Part shown: positions 47,619 through 61,200 of the stretch, one piece after another
How positions within the stretch are numbered: the first letter of the stretch is position 1
Layout: each line of letters begins with the position of its first letter
Assembly: GCA_963921425.1 (NCBI GenBank)
Contig: OY992835.1
Coordinates: forward strand, 9,486,001 to 9,550,000
Origin: Dryas octopetala
Lineage: Eukaryota; Streptophyta; Magnoliopsida; Rosales; Rosaceae
DNA length: 64,000 bases
Direction: 5' to 3'
Translations under genes and position numbers: made by a program
Notes under the pieces: generated by a model
Told to the model about the DNA's origin: nothing
Databases searched by the model: none
The model's input: the letters and a program-made list of their open reading frames with translations, nothing else

Positions 47619-50581
47619 CGGCTATGGGTCGATCCAGTCCAATATTTTGAAAAATGTTAAATAAATTGGTTGTCATAGCCAACCATCCAAAGTGGGCTAC
47701 TTAATTAAAGGGCTCTTTTGGTCCTTAACATTTCATGTCGGGCTCAATAAGTTTAACCTCAAATTTGAGTTGGTCTATTTCTTGTTTGGACCTTTCTTGG
47801 TCTTTCTTTAATTTTAGGCGGAAGCTATTCCGACCACCTTCCATTGCTGAGTTGACCACCCTAACATATTTTGGATACATTTTTCCTATTTCACATTTTT
47901 TTGCAAAAAATTATGAAATCATCTAGACCCATTCGGCATCATGACATCGAAATATACTAAGGAGTTCAGTAGCTTACAGCCGAATATAATGACAATGTTC
48001 GGCATAATACTGCCGAATGCCTTTTTCATTTTCATTCGGTGGTTACTTACCAAAAACTCCACTAATATTCGGCAGTTCGATGCTGAATAACCACAAATAT
48101 TTCGACAGACAAGTGTTGAATGACCCGACGAAAAAAATTAGAATTTTTTATTTTAAAGGTAAAATTAAAATTTAAAAATAGGGTGATCAACTCAGCAATT
48201 TAAGGTGGTCGGAATAGCCCGAGCCTTAATTTTATTCAAGTAGCTATTTGGGCCGAATAAAAACCTTTTTGTTTAATTGGACATTAAACGTACATTAACT
48301 CTTGGGCTTGAACTTTGAACCCTTCCTAATGTTTAATTGGACTTTTAGGACAAGTTTTAGGGCTGAGGTTATGTAGAAAAAAACTGCTTGAAAATGAATT
48401 TTTGAAAGATTAAGTGTTTGGTTATAAATTTTAGAAGTTAAATCAACAATTTTGCCTCACAGCTACTTTACTTCATAATTAATTAACTTCTTAAGCTTTG
48501 AGTCATAATTTAAGACACAAAATAATATTCATAATTTCTCATATATTTTACAAATACAAAATCTAATTTCTCACGTTCTATATTTGTTTGTTTGTGTGTG
48601 TGTTTTTTTTTTCTGTTTTGTTACGTTGGGAAGTGGGAAGTGGGAACTTGAAACCTCTGTTTCAACATTGTAGAGAGAGAAATACAAGCTTATAGTGAGA
48701 CTTGAACTAATACCACTTCAAAGAGTTTATGGAATTAGGTTATGTGTATTACACCACATATGTATGTTGGAAGTTATAAAATTACCCTTATGTGAATAGC
48801 TAGTGTTAAGTTTTGTTGTACCGGGACATGATTTTTTAATTTAATTGTATAATTATCATTTGTCATATACAGTTCATGATTTATCTACGCTATGCATTGT
48901 ATGTAGATAGGGTGAAAAACACTAAACCACAGTTAATTCAAGTTCAGAGTTTGCCTAAATGGATGGAGTACATACAAAAGTGAGGGATGAATTCTTTTGT
49001 TCCCCCAAAGTGCTGATTGTCAGTTTCATGATTTGTCTCTCTTTCTACACTTCTAGTGCTAATAGAATTATGAGCTAAAGATTGCTTAAAGATACATAAA
49101 GTTGGTTGGTAAGTAAGTACTTAATTTGTGCCCTGCTCTGGGTTCATTTCAATTTTCAAATTAAAGGATCTTTCTTCATCATGATAATTGAACCCCCAAT
49201 GAATATAATAGCTGGATGCATGTGTCAAAGTAATCCCCTTTATCAAATTAATTAGTAGAATAGCATGGAAAGAAAGCAATAATTTCTTCCTACCTTTATA
49301 TCACATGTCTTCTTTGGAGATTTGGATCACCGTAACCTAATTAATTATGTGAAATTACATAGAACCTTTACTGGGGCCAAAAAGAGTGGAGGATAGAACA
49401 CGCGGGAGAAAGGGAAGAAAAAAGTTATGTCGGCGTAAAGCATGGGGATTTGGGTGCTTCTTGCCTTTAAAATGAATCTATTTGTACTATTTTAATATAA
49501 ATTATTCTATGTGACAGATAAATAAATACAGTAATATCATGTGACATCCTAATGTATTATTACAAATTTACTTATATTATAACATGTGTACAATGCATTA
49601 TATAGTATACTTGTTACCTAAACTCTTACTCTATGTCATGTACTCATGTACATTTACTTACAAGGAATGAGAGAAATGAATAGGACTCCAAAGTCAAAAA
49701 TCACACTCCTTTTCTTTCATCAATCACACTCCTTTGGGGGGGAATTTTTTTTAATAACCCCAAAATACCCATTAAGAAAATAAAACATTTTAGTAATTAA
49801 ATAACTTTTTCAGTAAATTCTAATCATTAGTAAACACAAGAGTATAAATCAACTATCTTCATTTTCATTCTGATTCCAGATGCTTAGTAAACAACTTAAT
49901 GAGAATGACTCATCCCCACTCCAATTCCTTCTCTCCCCACATCCTTCTCACTCCGATTCATTTTCTCTCTCACATTTCATGTTAGTAAACGTGACCTTAA
50001 TGATTGTACTCTTGTTATAATTTGAGTGGATTCGTAATACTATGTCAGCATATCACTTAATTAAATTACTGTCACACACAATACCACATGTACATTCATT
50101 AAAGATAAGTATTTAGGCTTTAGGATTTAGATCATATATTTATCTAAGTATTTTTCGTAATCAATCTCAATCAGATATATAATTGGTGCAATACTGAGAT
50201 AATTCAATATAATATAACTGAGAATTGAAAATATCCAAATTACAAAAACCAAATTTGATCATTTGCTCAAATTTTATGATGTTATATACTTATATATAAG
50301 GATGTTTTTTGATGGGTTAATGACAAACAAGTTCAAATGAGAGAGAATATGCACAAAATATTTAAGCTTTTGAGCACAATTTAGCCCATTTCATTCCAAA
50401 GGGTCCAGATGAATTTCTGTCAAAGCGTTTGAACACTCAAATGCCATTATTCGAACACCCATCCATATCACTGATCAATGAATCGGTAACATCCGAGAAT
50501 TACATCAAAATAATAGTTATGGAATTGTCTTTTTGTTAAATGTTACTTGTAAAATATTAATATATTTTAATAGTTGACGAA
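47619..50581. other. Intergenic, nothing recognised apart from TTCGGCA motifs
   Basis: At 47930-48120 there are repeated CATTCGGCA/TGCCGAAT palindromic motifs, similar to those at 12610-12690 inside the 11891 element, suggesting an old transposon relic. The rest is AT-rich with no supported gene. Confidence 0.4.
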
Positions 50582-50589
50582 TATTTTAA

Positions 50590-50773
50590 GGATAGTGTTA
50601 GGGAGACCATTTCTTTATACCATTTAGTGTACCATCTTTCTAATAGAGGTACGACTCACCAATACAAGTGGGTCACAACTCTATTAGAGAGATAGTACAT
50701 TGGTGAGTCGTACCTCTATTAGAAAGATGGTACACTAAATGGTACAAAGAAATGGTCTCTTTAACATTTTCCA
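50590..50773. mobile_element. Small foldback MITE (about 184 bp)
   Basis: A nearly perfect inverted repeat: the left arm about 50603-50662 (GAGACCATTTCTTTATACCA...) pairs with the right arm 50701-50759 around a 38-bp loop. TATTTTAA occurs on both sides (50582-50589 and 50774-50781) and may be an 8-bp target duplication. The nearby AT-rich sequence makes this boundary ambiguous. Confidence 0.75.
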
Positions 50774-50781
50774 TATTTTAA

Positions 50782-52195
50782 TAGTCATGGGCGCTCATAA
50801 CCAGCTCGAATGCTTAACTCACGAATGTTCAAAAATGCTTATAGTTGACGTTTAGTAGTGTACACTCAACTTATAAAAAATTTATATCTTAAGCTTTGGA
50901 AGAGTTCTATAATATTTTGTTTGATATTATTTGAAGCTTTTAGTATTCTATTTGGTTAAAAAAATCAATAAAATAGGTAAGCACAACACTAACACACTAA
51001 ATTAATGAATGAGTTTAAATTAAAAAAATTCTGGTTTGAACTTAGAATAATTTCTTTTTCTGATCAGAACTTAAAAATTTAGAATGGTTTCACAACACAC
51101 AACACGAATACAATTAAATATGATACGTTGAGAGTGTTCTTTAGTTTTATTCACTCTTTTAATTTTTTTTTTTTTTTTTGGTCAAAGACAAGAGCAAGAG
51201 CATCTACTTGTGTTGAGTTGTAGCTAGTCAAAGAAATTCTCCCACATCCTGACATCCTACTGATTGGACGATACTGCTCAACAGTATCATTTCCTCCTAA
51301 TAGATTAATTAGTGACAAAATATGCGGCAAAAATAAGAAACAAAATTAGTTAGTGCATGACAAAATCAAAAGTCAAATATCCAAATGTATCTAAACCTTT
51401 GTTGATTAGAATCCCAAGACATATATTTCTTTAATTGATGTAATGATGCATTCTCAGATTAAGAATATTATAATCACTTAGTGGGTTAATTTATTTTAAT
51501 GTCAGTTTGATTGGTAAAGCATAGTTGAGAAGAGACTTCTTTTTCTAATGGTCCAAGTCTCATTCTAATCTAGTATTCATTTAAGAATAAAAACGTTATT
51601 CTAAACAAATGGTGGTGCTCCTTATAATCATTCTCCTTTTTTTATTAAAAATATTAATTATCGTCTCCATTATCATTATTTAATGATTATACTTGGCGGC
51701 ATGCAACAAAGATCGATAAGGAAAGGATCGAAGAACACGACGAACCCATATGAGATTTACTCATATTTTAATCTATTTTATCCAAAATTAATCACTAAAT
51801 CTAATTTACCCATCTTTTAATTTTTTATTAATAAAATTACTTTTTTTTTATTAATTCAAAATAATAATTTCATATAAATTACTGAAATATTTCAATATTA
51901 TATAATGGTCAGTAGAAGTATTTTTTTTTGTTACTACTTGGTTTTATAATTTAATTTGTTCCATAATGGTCAATAGGCTCAACCCACTTGCTAATGTCAA
52001 GTAACTTTGACAACGAAGGATCACATCGTCATACTAGTCATTGGTACAAATATAAATATGCATGGTAGTGTCAATTTAGAAATGAAGTTTAGAGTTAGAA
52101 ATGAAGCTTATGGCTTAAGGGTTCCCAAAACTTGGGAGCTAAACCTTAAGTCATTATGTTGCGTAGTAGCCATACAAAAACCTGGTACAAATTTA
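50782..52195. other. Intergenic, nothing recognised
   Basis: AT-rich with a T-run near 51162-51180. No gene or complete element was recognised. Confidence 0.4.
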
Positions 52196-52467
52196 AGGGT
52201 TAATTACAATTTATCCTCCCAAACTATTGAGGGGTTCGTACTTGACACCCCAAACTAAATTTTTTGACACTTTGCCTCTCAGACTATGTTCCATTGACCA
52301 CATAGCCACCTTACGTTAAAAAAATTCAAATTAACTGTTATTTTTGCACATGTGGCATTCTTATGTTTGAAAAAACATAGTATGAGAGGATAACTGCCAA
52401 AATTATTAGTTTGGAGGGCAAAGTGCGAACCCCCCAATAGTTTGAGAGGACAAATTATAATTAATCT
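52196..52467. mobile_element. Long-TIR Mutator-like MITE (272 bp)
   Basis: The arms GGGTTAATTACAATTTATCC... and ...GGACAAATTATAATTAATCT match over about 60 bp, flanked by perfect 9-bp duplications CAAATTTAA (52187-52195 and 52468-52476). Non-coding. Confidence 0.88.
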
Positions 52468-52476
52468 CAAATTTAA

Positions 52477-53525
52477 ATATGCATAGTAGCGTATGTTTAT
52501 TGACACATCGTAATTTATCTTTTTTTATTTTGGTCAATAGTGACTAAAATAAAATTATAAAAAAGTAGATTGAGTAATTTATAAATATAAAAATATTTAG
52601 TGATTTATTTGTAACTAGTCATTAATTGATCGATTTAACCCTTTCAATTTTCAAAATAAAAAAGGAAAAATAGAGTTGACCATGGTGGTAATTAATGTCC
52701 TGGCTCCATTAATGCCACTATCAGTGTGCTGGTCGTTTTGATCAGTGCCAGTTGCCTCAATGGCTAGCATCAGTGACTAGTTACAATGAAAGGAAAAAAG
52801 GGAAAATGGTAGAAGAGGTTTTTATTTTTCATTTATTAGTTTTGATTTTAAGTGAAGTAAGAACCCACAAAATGGAGGCTAACCAAGCATGTTTTGCGTT
52901 CAAACATAATCATTTTTTTCAAGATAAATGTCAAAATTATGGCTTTGCCCAATTAAGCAATATGGTGCCTGCATGTGGTTTAAGGACAAAAAAAAAAAGG
53001 TACGGTGTTTGTGAGTTTTATTTATTTATTTATTTTTATTTGTCAGAGGTTGGAATTTAAGATCTCTATCCTCACTTCACCATTTTATGCCATCAGAGCT
53101 AAGGCTCATGGACATAATTGTGAATGTGAGTTAAGTAGTTGTTATCTGTTTTCTTTTTTTTTCTTTTTTTCTTTGTGAAAAAGCAAGATATGTGAAGATC
53201 TAAGGTTTAATAAAAACTATAAAATCTATAGTAAGACAAAATTGGTTACTAGTCTCTTTACTGAGTTATTTGGATCTTATCGATCATATCACAATTAGTA
53301 TAGCCATACATTCACCACCATTTGCCATACAATGATAAAAACAATGACGTCACTCCATTTATGTTAAAGCCAAAACTTAGGGATATGTCGTTGAAAAATG
53401 AAACTATATGCCACATTATTTATTAGGGCAAGCGGCCAAGCGGCTTGAATGCTCCTCCTTTTAGATGACATAAAGAAATTTGTTTAGTTTGAAAATAAAT
53501 TCTCTTATAAGCATGAGAGATGAAT
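52477..53525. other. Intergenic, nothing recognised
   Basis: AT-rich spacer between two MITEs. The 102-residue frame at 52752-53060 has no known domain. Confidence 0.4.
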
Positions 53526-53534
53526 AAAATTTTT

Positions 53535-54074
53535 GGGTTAATTTCATTTCAGTACCTCAAGTTTGCTTCAAATTTCAATTTAGTACCTCATGTTTTAAAT
53601 TTTGCAATGTCATACCTCATCTTTCTAATTTGTTGCAATGTCATACCTCCGTCAGTATGACTGTTAAAAAATCTCTTCAATGCTGATGTGGAATTTACGT
53701 GGCACTCCCACAATGCTGACTAGATACCACGTGGTCTGACAACATGACACATTATGCCACATGACATAAAAAATAATTTAAAATCTAAAAATTGAAATAA
53801 AAAAATTAATAATTACGTGCCATATATGTTTTTAGATTTTTAATTATTTTTATGTCATGTGGCATGACGTGGCCTGTTATCAGACTATGTGACATCCAGT
53901 TATCATTGTGGGAGTGTCATGTAAGTGCCACATCAGCATTTAAGAAAGCCATACTGACGGAGGTATGTCATTGCAACAAATTGGAAAGATGAGGTATGAC
54001 ATTGCAAAATTTTAAACATGGGGTACTAAATTGAAATTTGAAGTAAACTTGAGGTACTGAACTGAAATTAACCC
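53535..54074. mobile_element. Long-TIR Mutator-like MITE (540 bp)
   Basis: Arms of about 150 bp (GGGTTAATTTCATTTCAGTA... and ...ACTGAAATTAACCC) are flanked by perfect 9-bp duplications AAAATTTTT (53526-53534 and 54075-54083). Arm identity is high (TACCTCATCTTTCTAATTTG on the left, closely matched inverted on the right), suggesting a young insertion. Confidence 0.92.
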
Positions 54075-54083
54075 AAAATTTTT

Positions 54084-55494
54084 AGTAGAACTATCTCATT
54101 ACATGTATAGTATGATTATTTAATACTAGAGCATTATGTGTACTGTTTATTTTAAAAGGTTGTAAATTTTATTAGAAATACGCACACATTTCAGTATATA
54201 TATTATTGGAAGCCGCACCATACACTAGTTGATACAATAAAGAATATTATGAGAAAATAAGAGTTATAAGTATGAAAAATCTGAGTCATTAGATTGCAAG
54301 ATTATAATAGCAATTTTGCAAAAATTATACAAATCACAGACCATTTAACCAGATTGATTGGTAATTTTTTCTACATTGTATTCGTCTATTTATTTGGTCA
54401 AAACAAGATCTCTTAATGGTGTCTAATTATTATTATTATTATTTTTTTGTTGGGATGATTCTTTAATGGAGACTTGTAAAATGGATAGCTCTAATTATCA
54501 AACTGCAGAGTGAACCCCACAAAGAATTATTTAAATAAACATATTTAAGAGATATCTCAATGGAAGCTTCCTCCTTGAATATGTATATATGTATTTGTTT
54601 AACATAAAAGTGTAAACTTCATGTTTGAAATTAACTTATATTTATTTTCGCCTAAAATTTGTGTTGATAGCAACTATAAAATTTTCAGTGTCTAATGTGC
54701 GTACGTTCTTGTAGTGGCCAGGGAGATGCCAATCTTCAGTTGATCTTTTTGGTGTTGCTTTTGTGCTTGTATATATATGTTTAAAAGTATGTCAGTTTAT
54801 ATTTCTATTAATTAATTATATTTTCAATACAAATTAAGAGTTCGTTAATTACTTACAAATATGTCACAACCTTCAAAGGATAAGGGATTCAAAATTTAAA
54901 TTCTTTTAAAAATTCAAGTTCAAAGTCGGGCATTCTAACACTAAAATAAAAAAATTAAGGCCAGTTGCGCAACTATAATTGCAACGGTAGTTGTAGAAAA
55001 ACTAAAACTAAAACAGTATTAAAAACATCAGTCGAGTGTTCAGATGCTCATTGGGAGCGTTCAAATGCTTTTCGAAGAAAATAAAAAGAGCACCGTATTT
55101 TTGTTCTTAAAGTTAGAAAACTAATTCCTTGTCCTTTTGGGTATTTTGGAAAGTTGTTAGGTCCTATGCGTAATTAATTCATAAATCAATTTTAAATATT
55201 AAACCCTAAACCCAAAATGTTTTACTAAAAATGGCATAGTTTTGGTCGACATAAATTAACACGAGCTACACAATAAAAAATAAGCTGAAATTAAATCCTA
55301 TTTCACAACATAACTAATTAAAACCAGAGGTTTACATAGTACTGCATCATTAACTCATCTCAGTTACACTTCACTTGGAGGAAGAGAAACGGGTACCCGG
55401 CCCACTAAGGCCCATTATATAAGGAGCTGTACTTGCCTGAAATTAAGTAAGAACAAACTGAGTTGTTGTGTAGATGAACAAATTACAACACATA
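54084..55494. other. Intergenic, including the 3' region of the HIPP gene
   Basis: AT-rich. The last 100-200 bp probably carry the minus-strand HIPP 3' UTR. Nothing else was recognised. Confidence 0.4.
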
Positions 55495-57168
55495 TTACAT
55501 TATGGAACAAGCATTGACATTATCATCACTGAAGAGGGAGACCATATTCTCCTCAGCTGCATTATTATTGTTGTCGTGCGCGGGAAAAGCTTGAACGACA
55601 TTCCGGACGTAGCCGTTTGGTGCTCTCTTGTCGTAGGCTCCAGAGGCATATGGATAAAACACCAAATGTTGAGGAATGTATGGCCAAAACTCAGCTCTCT
55701 TGCCCGTACTCTTTACTCTCTTCAACACCTTGTTTGCTTCCACATACCCACTCACTGTCACCCGGCTTTGTTTCCGGTTCACCTCCACGTCTTTAACACC
55801 TAAATATTAAACGGGGTTGTGAAAAAAAAAAAATGAAAAAACATAGTTATTAAATAAAAACTATATTGCTAAATTAGTAGCACATCTGCACATCTTCTCA
55901 CATAGTGTAGTACTAGCTATATCTATTTATAAAAATAACTTTTTTACACAATTTTTTGACTTCAAAGCCATGCAAGATAATGTCACAGAATAAGAAAAAG
56001 TTTGAGGGGTCATTTATACCAGATACCACACATGTATGGTATAACCAATTAATAATATTATAGTGCCATATATTCTATTTTTTTAATTAAAAAATTATAA
56101 ATTTTATTTGAAATAAAAATACAAGTGTTTATATAAATGAAGATCGCACCATAAATGTGGGACTACGTACTATCCCAATATTGAAAAATCTAGATCTCTA
56201 TATATATAAGAGATAATAAGCTAGGCTCATTAAAATATGTCCAAATGAAAAAAACCGTGCACAAAAGAGTCCTATTATCCAAAAATTGAAGAACTCGGTC
56301 ACATTTTAAGTAACCATGCATATGAATTTTTCTATTTAATGTTCAAAGGGCGCACGCCGATCTGTACATATTATTGATCAGTGACATTTGACTATTGTAA
56401 TTAATAACATTATGTCACTGATTAGCGATCATATAACTTGGGAGTTTTTGTAACAAAAAAGAAAAAGAAAAGAAACAACCATAAGAGTTTTTGAATCCTC
56501 AACTTAAAGCTGAGCCGGCCGGGAAAAAAAAACATCAAACATTATTTTTCTATTAACGTAAAGTTTGCAAGGATTTTTAATATTATTTACCAAATAAATT
56601 AAACATTTAATATTATAGAAAATATTTCTTTACATAAAACTTTTATCAATGAATTACATGATGTGAATAATATATATATGGCCATTTTGTTTGAATAAAA
56701 AATAAAATATTTGTTGGCCGACTTACATCTCAAAAGTTCTAAAATTTTTCATAGCAGTGGTAAGTCAGTAAGAACTTAAAATTAACTTTCCTTCAACTTC
56801 CATTCATATTCAATTCTTATTTATTTGAGAAAAAAAAAAAAAAACAATGTTCATGCAAATAGATAAAGCCTTGCTAACTTTCCTTTGTACATCATTCCAT
56901 TTTGAGAGTAGCATTAGTTAATAGATAAATACGTACTTTTGAAAATCAAAATATGATATGATGATGCATGGCTAGCTTATATGAAGGGTCGAGTTGTTTA
57001 ATTAATTTTCTTTTTTGGATATTTAGAAACTTCAACGTAAAAGATAATACTATTTTTTTTATTCTTCTAAATGCTTTACGTTTTATGATCCATTTCTTAT
57101 GATTGCTTCTCTTATTCTCTAACATGTCACAAAACAGCAACTACAAGGACAAAAGTAAGCTTTAATGA

Positions 57169-57218
<50 letters not shown>

Positions 57219-57511
57219 ACCTCTCATAGAGGTAACAGCGTTCTTGACTCTTCTTTCACAGCCATCACAATCCATTTTGACTTTGATCTCAACTGTCTGA
57301 CAATGAAAAACAAGACACATCTTCAGTGTTTTTGTTTTGTACTAATTAAAACCCATGTTCAGTTTGAGTAAGAGTTCCCCAGAGGGCCAGGAAGGGGAAC
57401 TATAACTTGCACTGGTTACTTGGTGATAATGATGAGTACCTGCAATGGTTTGCGCTTGCTCCTTGTGCTGGTCACACTGCAAAAGTTGGAAAGATAATCA
57501 AGAGCACCCAT
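55495..57511 (-). CDS. Heavy-metal-associated isoprenylated plant protein (HIPP)
   Basis: Three minus-strand exons (57511-57440, 57296-57221, 55799-55495) encode 150 residues. The start is MGALDYLSNFCSVTSTR. The HMA domain (about residues 25-90) has MDCDGCERRV with metal ligands C34 and C37, then VEVNRKQSRVTVSGYV and KRVKSTGKRAEFW. The highly conserved FWPYIPQHLVFYPYASGAYD block follows. The C-terminus is CSIM, a CaaX prenylation signal at C147. Length and motif order match the short single-HMA HIPP clade (HIPP20-27-like). Such proteins are thought to chaperone metals such as Cd, Zn or Cu and to attach to membranes or nuclear bodies through the lipid. The 1.4-kb second intron opens within a CT microsatellite. 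Confidence 0.95.
57172..57219. repeat. (GA)n microsatellite abutting the HIPP intron 2 donor
   Basis: On the minus strand, intron 2 begins GTTCTCTCTC and continues as a CT tract with one TTTC break. The repeat therefore starts a few bases inside the intron. Confidence 0.85.
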
Positions 57512-57515
57512 TTTT

Positions 57516-57516
<1 letters not shown>

Positions 57517-57599
<83 letters not shown>
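57517..57599. repeat. (GA)n microsatellite in the HIPP 5' leader
   Basis: About 80 bp of nearly pure GA on the plus strand (CT on the minus), ending 5 bp upstream of the HIPP start codon. Such tracts in plant leaders are often polymorphic and can bind GAGA-type (BBR/BPC) factors. Confidence 0.85.
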
Positions 57600-57601
<2 letters not shown>

Positions 57602-58050
57602 CACTGTGAGAGTTGGTATTTATTAAGAGAGCTTAATTGCTCTTTGGATTGGAAGAGGCCTAAGGGATGTGTGAGAAAAATTATTAATTGCATTATTGGT
57701 ACAAACTTTATTCGATTCTTTTTTCTGACCACATATGACCGCTTTTGTTATTCTTTTTAACGGAAGTTATCAATTGAACTTACTAAAATCATGATAGTTA
57801 AAGTACTCAATTAAGATGTACATTTCAAAGTTTAAGTACTAAAATTAGAATTAGATCAAAATTCAGGTACCAATACTAAAGAAAAAACTTTGTATAAATA
57901 TAAAGTAAAAAAAAAAAAAAACAATGCCCAGAAAGCATATGGCTAGCAATTAATCATAAGAGGACAATAGTGGTTTTAATTGTGTCTAAATTATTATTTC
58001 TTGTGCATGTTAGGCTAATGGGAAAATTTGTAAAGTACTTTCGTGTTTGC

Positions 58051-58230
58051 TTTCCATTTTGTTCAATGACTCCGTGGCTTTGCTTTCAGATTATTTATTA
58101 GAAAAGATCCCGCAATAATGGCTTCTAGCTATTGGTTAATTTTCCATTTTGTTCAATGACTCCGTGGCTTTGCTTTCAGATTATTTATTAGAAAAGATCC
58201 CGCAATAATGGCTTCTAGCTATTGGTTAAT
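58051..58230. repeat. Perfect 90-bp tandem duplication
   Basis: 58051-58140 and 58141-58230 read the same throughout, beginning TTTCCATTTTGTTCAATGAC and ending ATTGGTTAAT. It lies between the HIPP promoter and the CACTA element. Confidence 0.9.
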
Positions 58231-58250
58231 TGTATCCTGAATTGTAGGGG

Positions 58251-61200
58251 CACTACAACAAATATGGCCAAAGGCCTCTATTTTTTGCACCCATAAATTT
58301 GGGGGTGCCTATTGACAAATGAGGTGGTCACTAATACTTATTGTTAGTAATTACTATATTTATGGTGGAGATGATAGTTGCTTTAGGACCCACTAATTTG
58401 TACAATAGTTGATTTTTTGATAGCTCGATCCATAAACATAGTAACCAAATTAGGAGATTAGTGGCATAATTTTTTTTCCCCACCCCTAACCCAAACTAAT
58501 TAAATTTGTAATGGTGGCTGTGCACAAGGCCTCTTTTCTTTGAAACTAAAATTGGGAAAGTGGCAATTGACATTTTGGGTTTAGGGATGAATTTATAAAA
58601 TATTTCATTAAACTAATATATTTCATTAAAATTATTTTTCTATGAATTTATAAAATTGTTTGTTTTAAAAAGAAATGCTTTTATAAATTGGTTTAAGGTT
58701 TTATTTTGACAAAATTAAATATTTATATTATAAATGAGTTTTTTGTCTAGTTGGATAGAGCTCGGGACTACGAACGCGTAGACACGAAGAAGACGTAAAT
58801 TGGTTTAAGGTTTTATTTTGACAAAATTAAATGTTTACATTATAAATGAGTTTTTGGTCTAGTTAGATAGGGCTCGGGACTACGAGCTCGTAAACACAAA
58901 GAAGATGTAAAACGGAGTTACAATCATCAAGATTCGAATTGGTGTACCAGTTAACAAATTATGGTGTTTTTTGTTTGAGGGCTAAATGTGTAATTTCGCT
59001 ACATAGGGTTAAATAAAAACCTAACTCCAGAATTTATTCTTCATTTCCTCCCACATCCCTAAACTAGCCGCACCCTCCCTTCTCTCTCATCTCTCTGTCT
59101 TCGATGGAACATGGATAATCTAGTGACGATTCCAGCGCGACTACCACCAAACTCTTCGTCTCTTCCTCCTCTCTCTCCCTTTGATTTTTTTCTTCCCAAA
59201 AACTCAGCCATGAAGCTAGATCGAAAACCAAACAAAACTGCCATCTTTTCCGACGATTTTAGTATTCAGGCGGCAAGGCAGCAAGGCACACGACCTCTAT
59301 TTTCATCCTCTCGTTGCTTTGTGTTGATTGGTGTCATTAAATCATTTTGGCAACCAACATAGATGGCGATTCAAAGCCCAAACACCTGCGACCTTCCTCT
59401 GCCGATCTCTGGCGACTCCGACGGTGTATGACGGCCAGGTTGACGGAGTTGTTACGCTTGGCTGCTGGGGTACTAATTAATTGGTGTTTTATATATCTAT
59501 ATATATATCTTAATTATTTTCACTCATTCTATATATATATATATATGAGAAATTACTAATTTTAGGTTTTATTTTTTGGTTTGTTTTTATTTCTTTTGAC
59601 ATTAAGAAATTAAAACAAGTGAGCTGTAAAATGTGTTGATTGCAGGAGGTCTTGAAGGTCCGAACCTCAAATGTGGAGGTCCAGTCCTCAGCTTCATGGT
59701 GGCTTCCTGGATGTCTGGTCCTCAAGGTGGAGATCCGGTCCTCTGCTTCATGATTGTGCTGAATTGTACACGTATTTGTATTTTCAGTGATTATGGTTAT
59801 TAGTTATGCTAGTTAGTCTATAGCCTATAGTTGTGTGCCATGTGGCTTCTTTTGTTAAGAGATTAGTTAGTTGGTTTCAATATTCTGTTAGCAGTCAATA
59901 TATAGCTGTGATTCTTGATTCGTGTATTCATTAACTCCTTCAAGCAATATAGTTCAATGGTTTTCTTATTGACATACTGCATTGTTTGACATAGTTTTGT
60001 CCCGAATATATACTTGATCTTTCCTGAATCATCAACTGTTTGCAGTGATAACCAAAATGTCCATCTAATAACTGCATAATTGGTCATCTTTGACCAAACA
60101 AAATTCTTTTTTAACTTATGTTCATTTTCCTTGTGATTTTATATTTTGTGGTTTTGCTTGGTTCATATTTGTTCTGATATTTTTTTGCCATTTTCCAACC
60201 TTCTACAGGTTCATGTGGAACTATAAATACCATGATCTGTGGTATGGATCAGTATGTTCTTTAACTCTTTCTTTAGTTAACTTCAAATTTAAGTGGATAC
60301 ATAAAAATAAAATTTTCCGATTTAACCAAAGTGATATGCTTTAGTGATGATTTTCAGTGACCTTAATGAAGAAAAATGCAGTGTATAACATACTACTCAA
60401 AAGTCTAATTTATGTGTCTGTAGTATAGGTCAATTACAACTCTTTTTATTTATATGAACAAGTGTAACAATGATAGTGCATCGTGGGATTTGTCTTGTTT
60501 TTTGTTTTTTTTGTTTTTTATTATCTTTAGGTTATGAAAGTGAGAGAAACATGAAAGTATTGTGAGCATATATAATTTTCATGTGTGGTTGGGTTATATC
60601 TTTGCTATTTACAGGATGTTGTTGTCAAGGTATTCTCCAAGTAAAAATATGAGAAAGTTCTGATATTTTTCTTCAGACAACAGGTGTGTTTCTTAGCTGC
60701 TCATTATTTGGGTTTGGGAAGCATACTTATAGTTTCTTATTTTAATCTGTACTAACTTAAACTTTCTTTTAATTTATGCCTTGTGTGTGTGTTTTCAATC
60801 TATATGTATTTCCTTCAAGTTCACATGTGAACAGGGGAATGAGTCAAGATGGGGTTCAAACATGCATATGGGGAAGGTATATGTCTGAACCTCATATGTG
60901 ACTTGAATACTAGCATGAGTTCCCCTTAACTAGTCTTTCTTTTTCTTTTTCAACATGATTAAGTAATAGTTTCTCTATTGCCTCTCAGTAGGCATGAGGC
61001 ATTTTTTCAGTGCTATCAAAGTTCATTATATTTTTCATTTTGCAAGCTTATTTGAGTTTGTTGTAGTGAAAAGTATGTTTTCACTTCTATTAATTATAAC
61101 TTCGATTATGGCATGTTTATAACTCCAAAATATGGTTTTGCTTATGTTCAACTTTGACCAAACAAAATTCATTTTCAACTTATGTTCATTTTCCTTGTGA

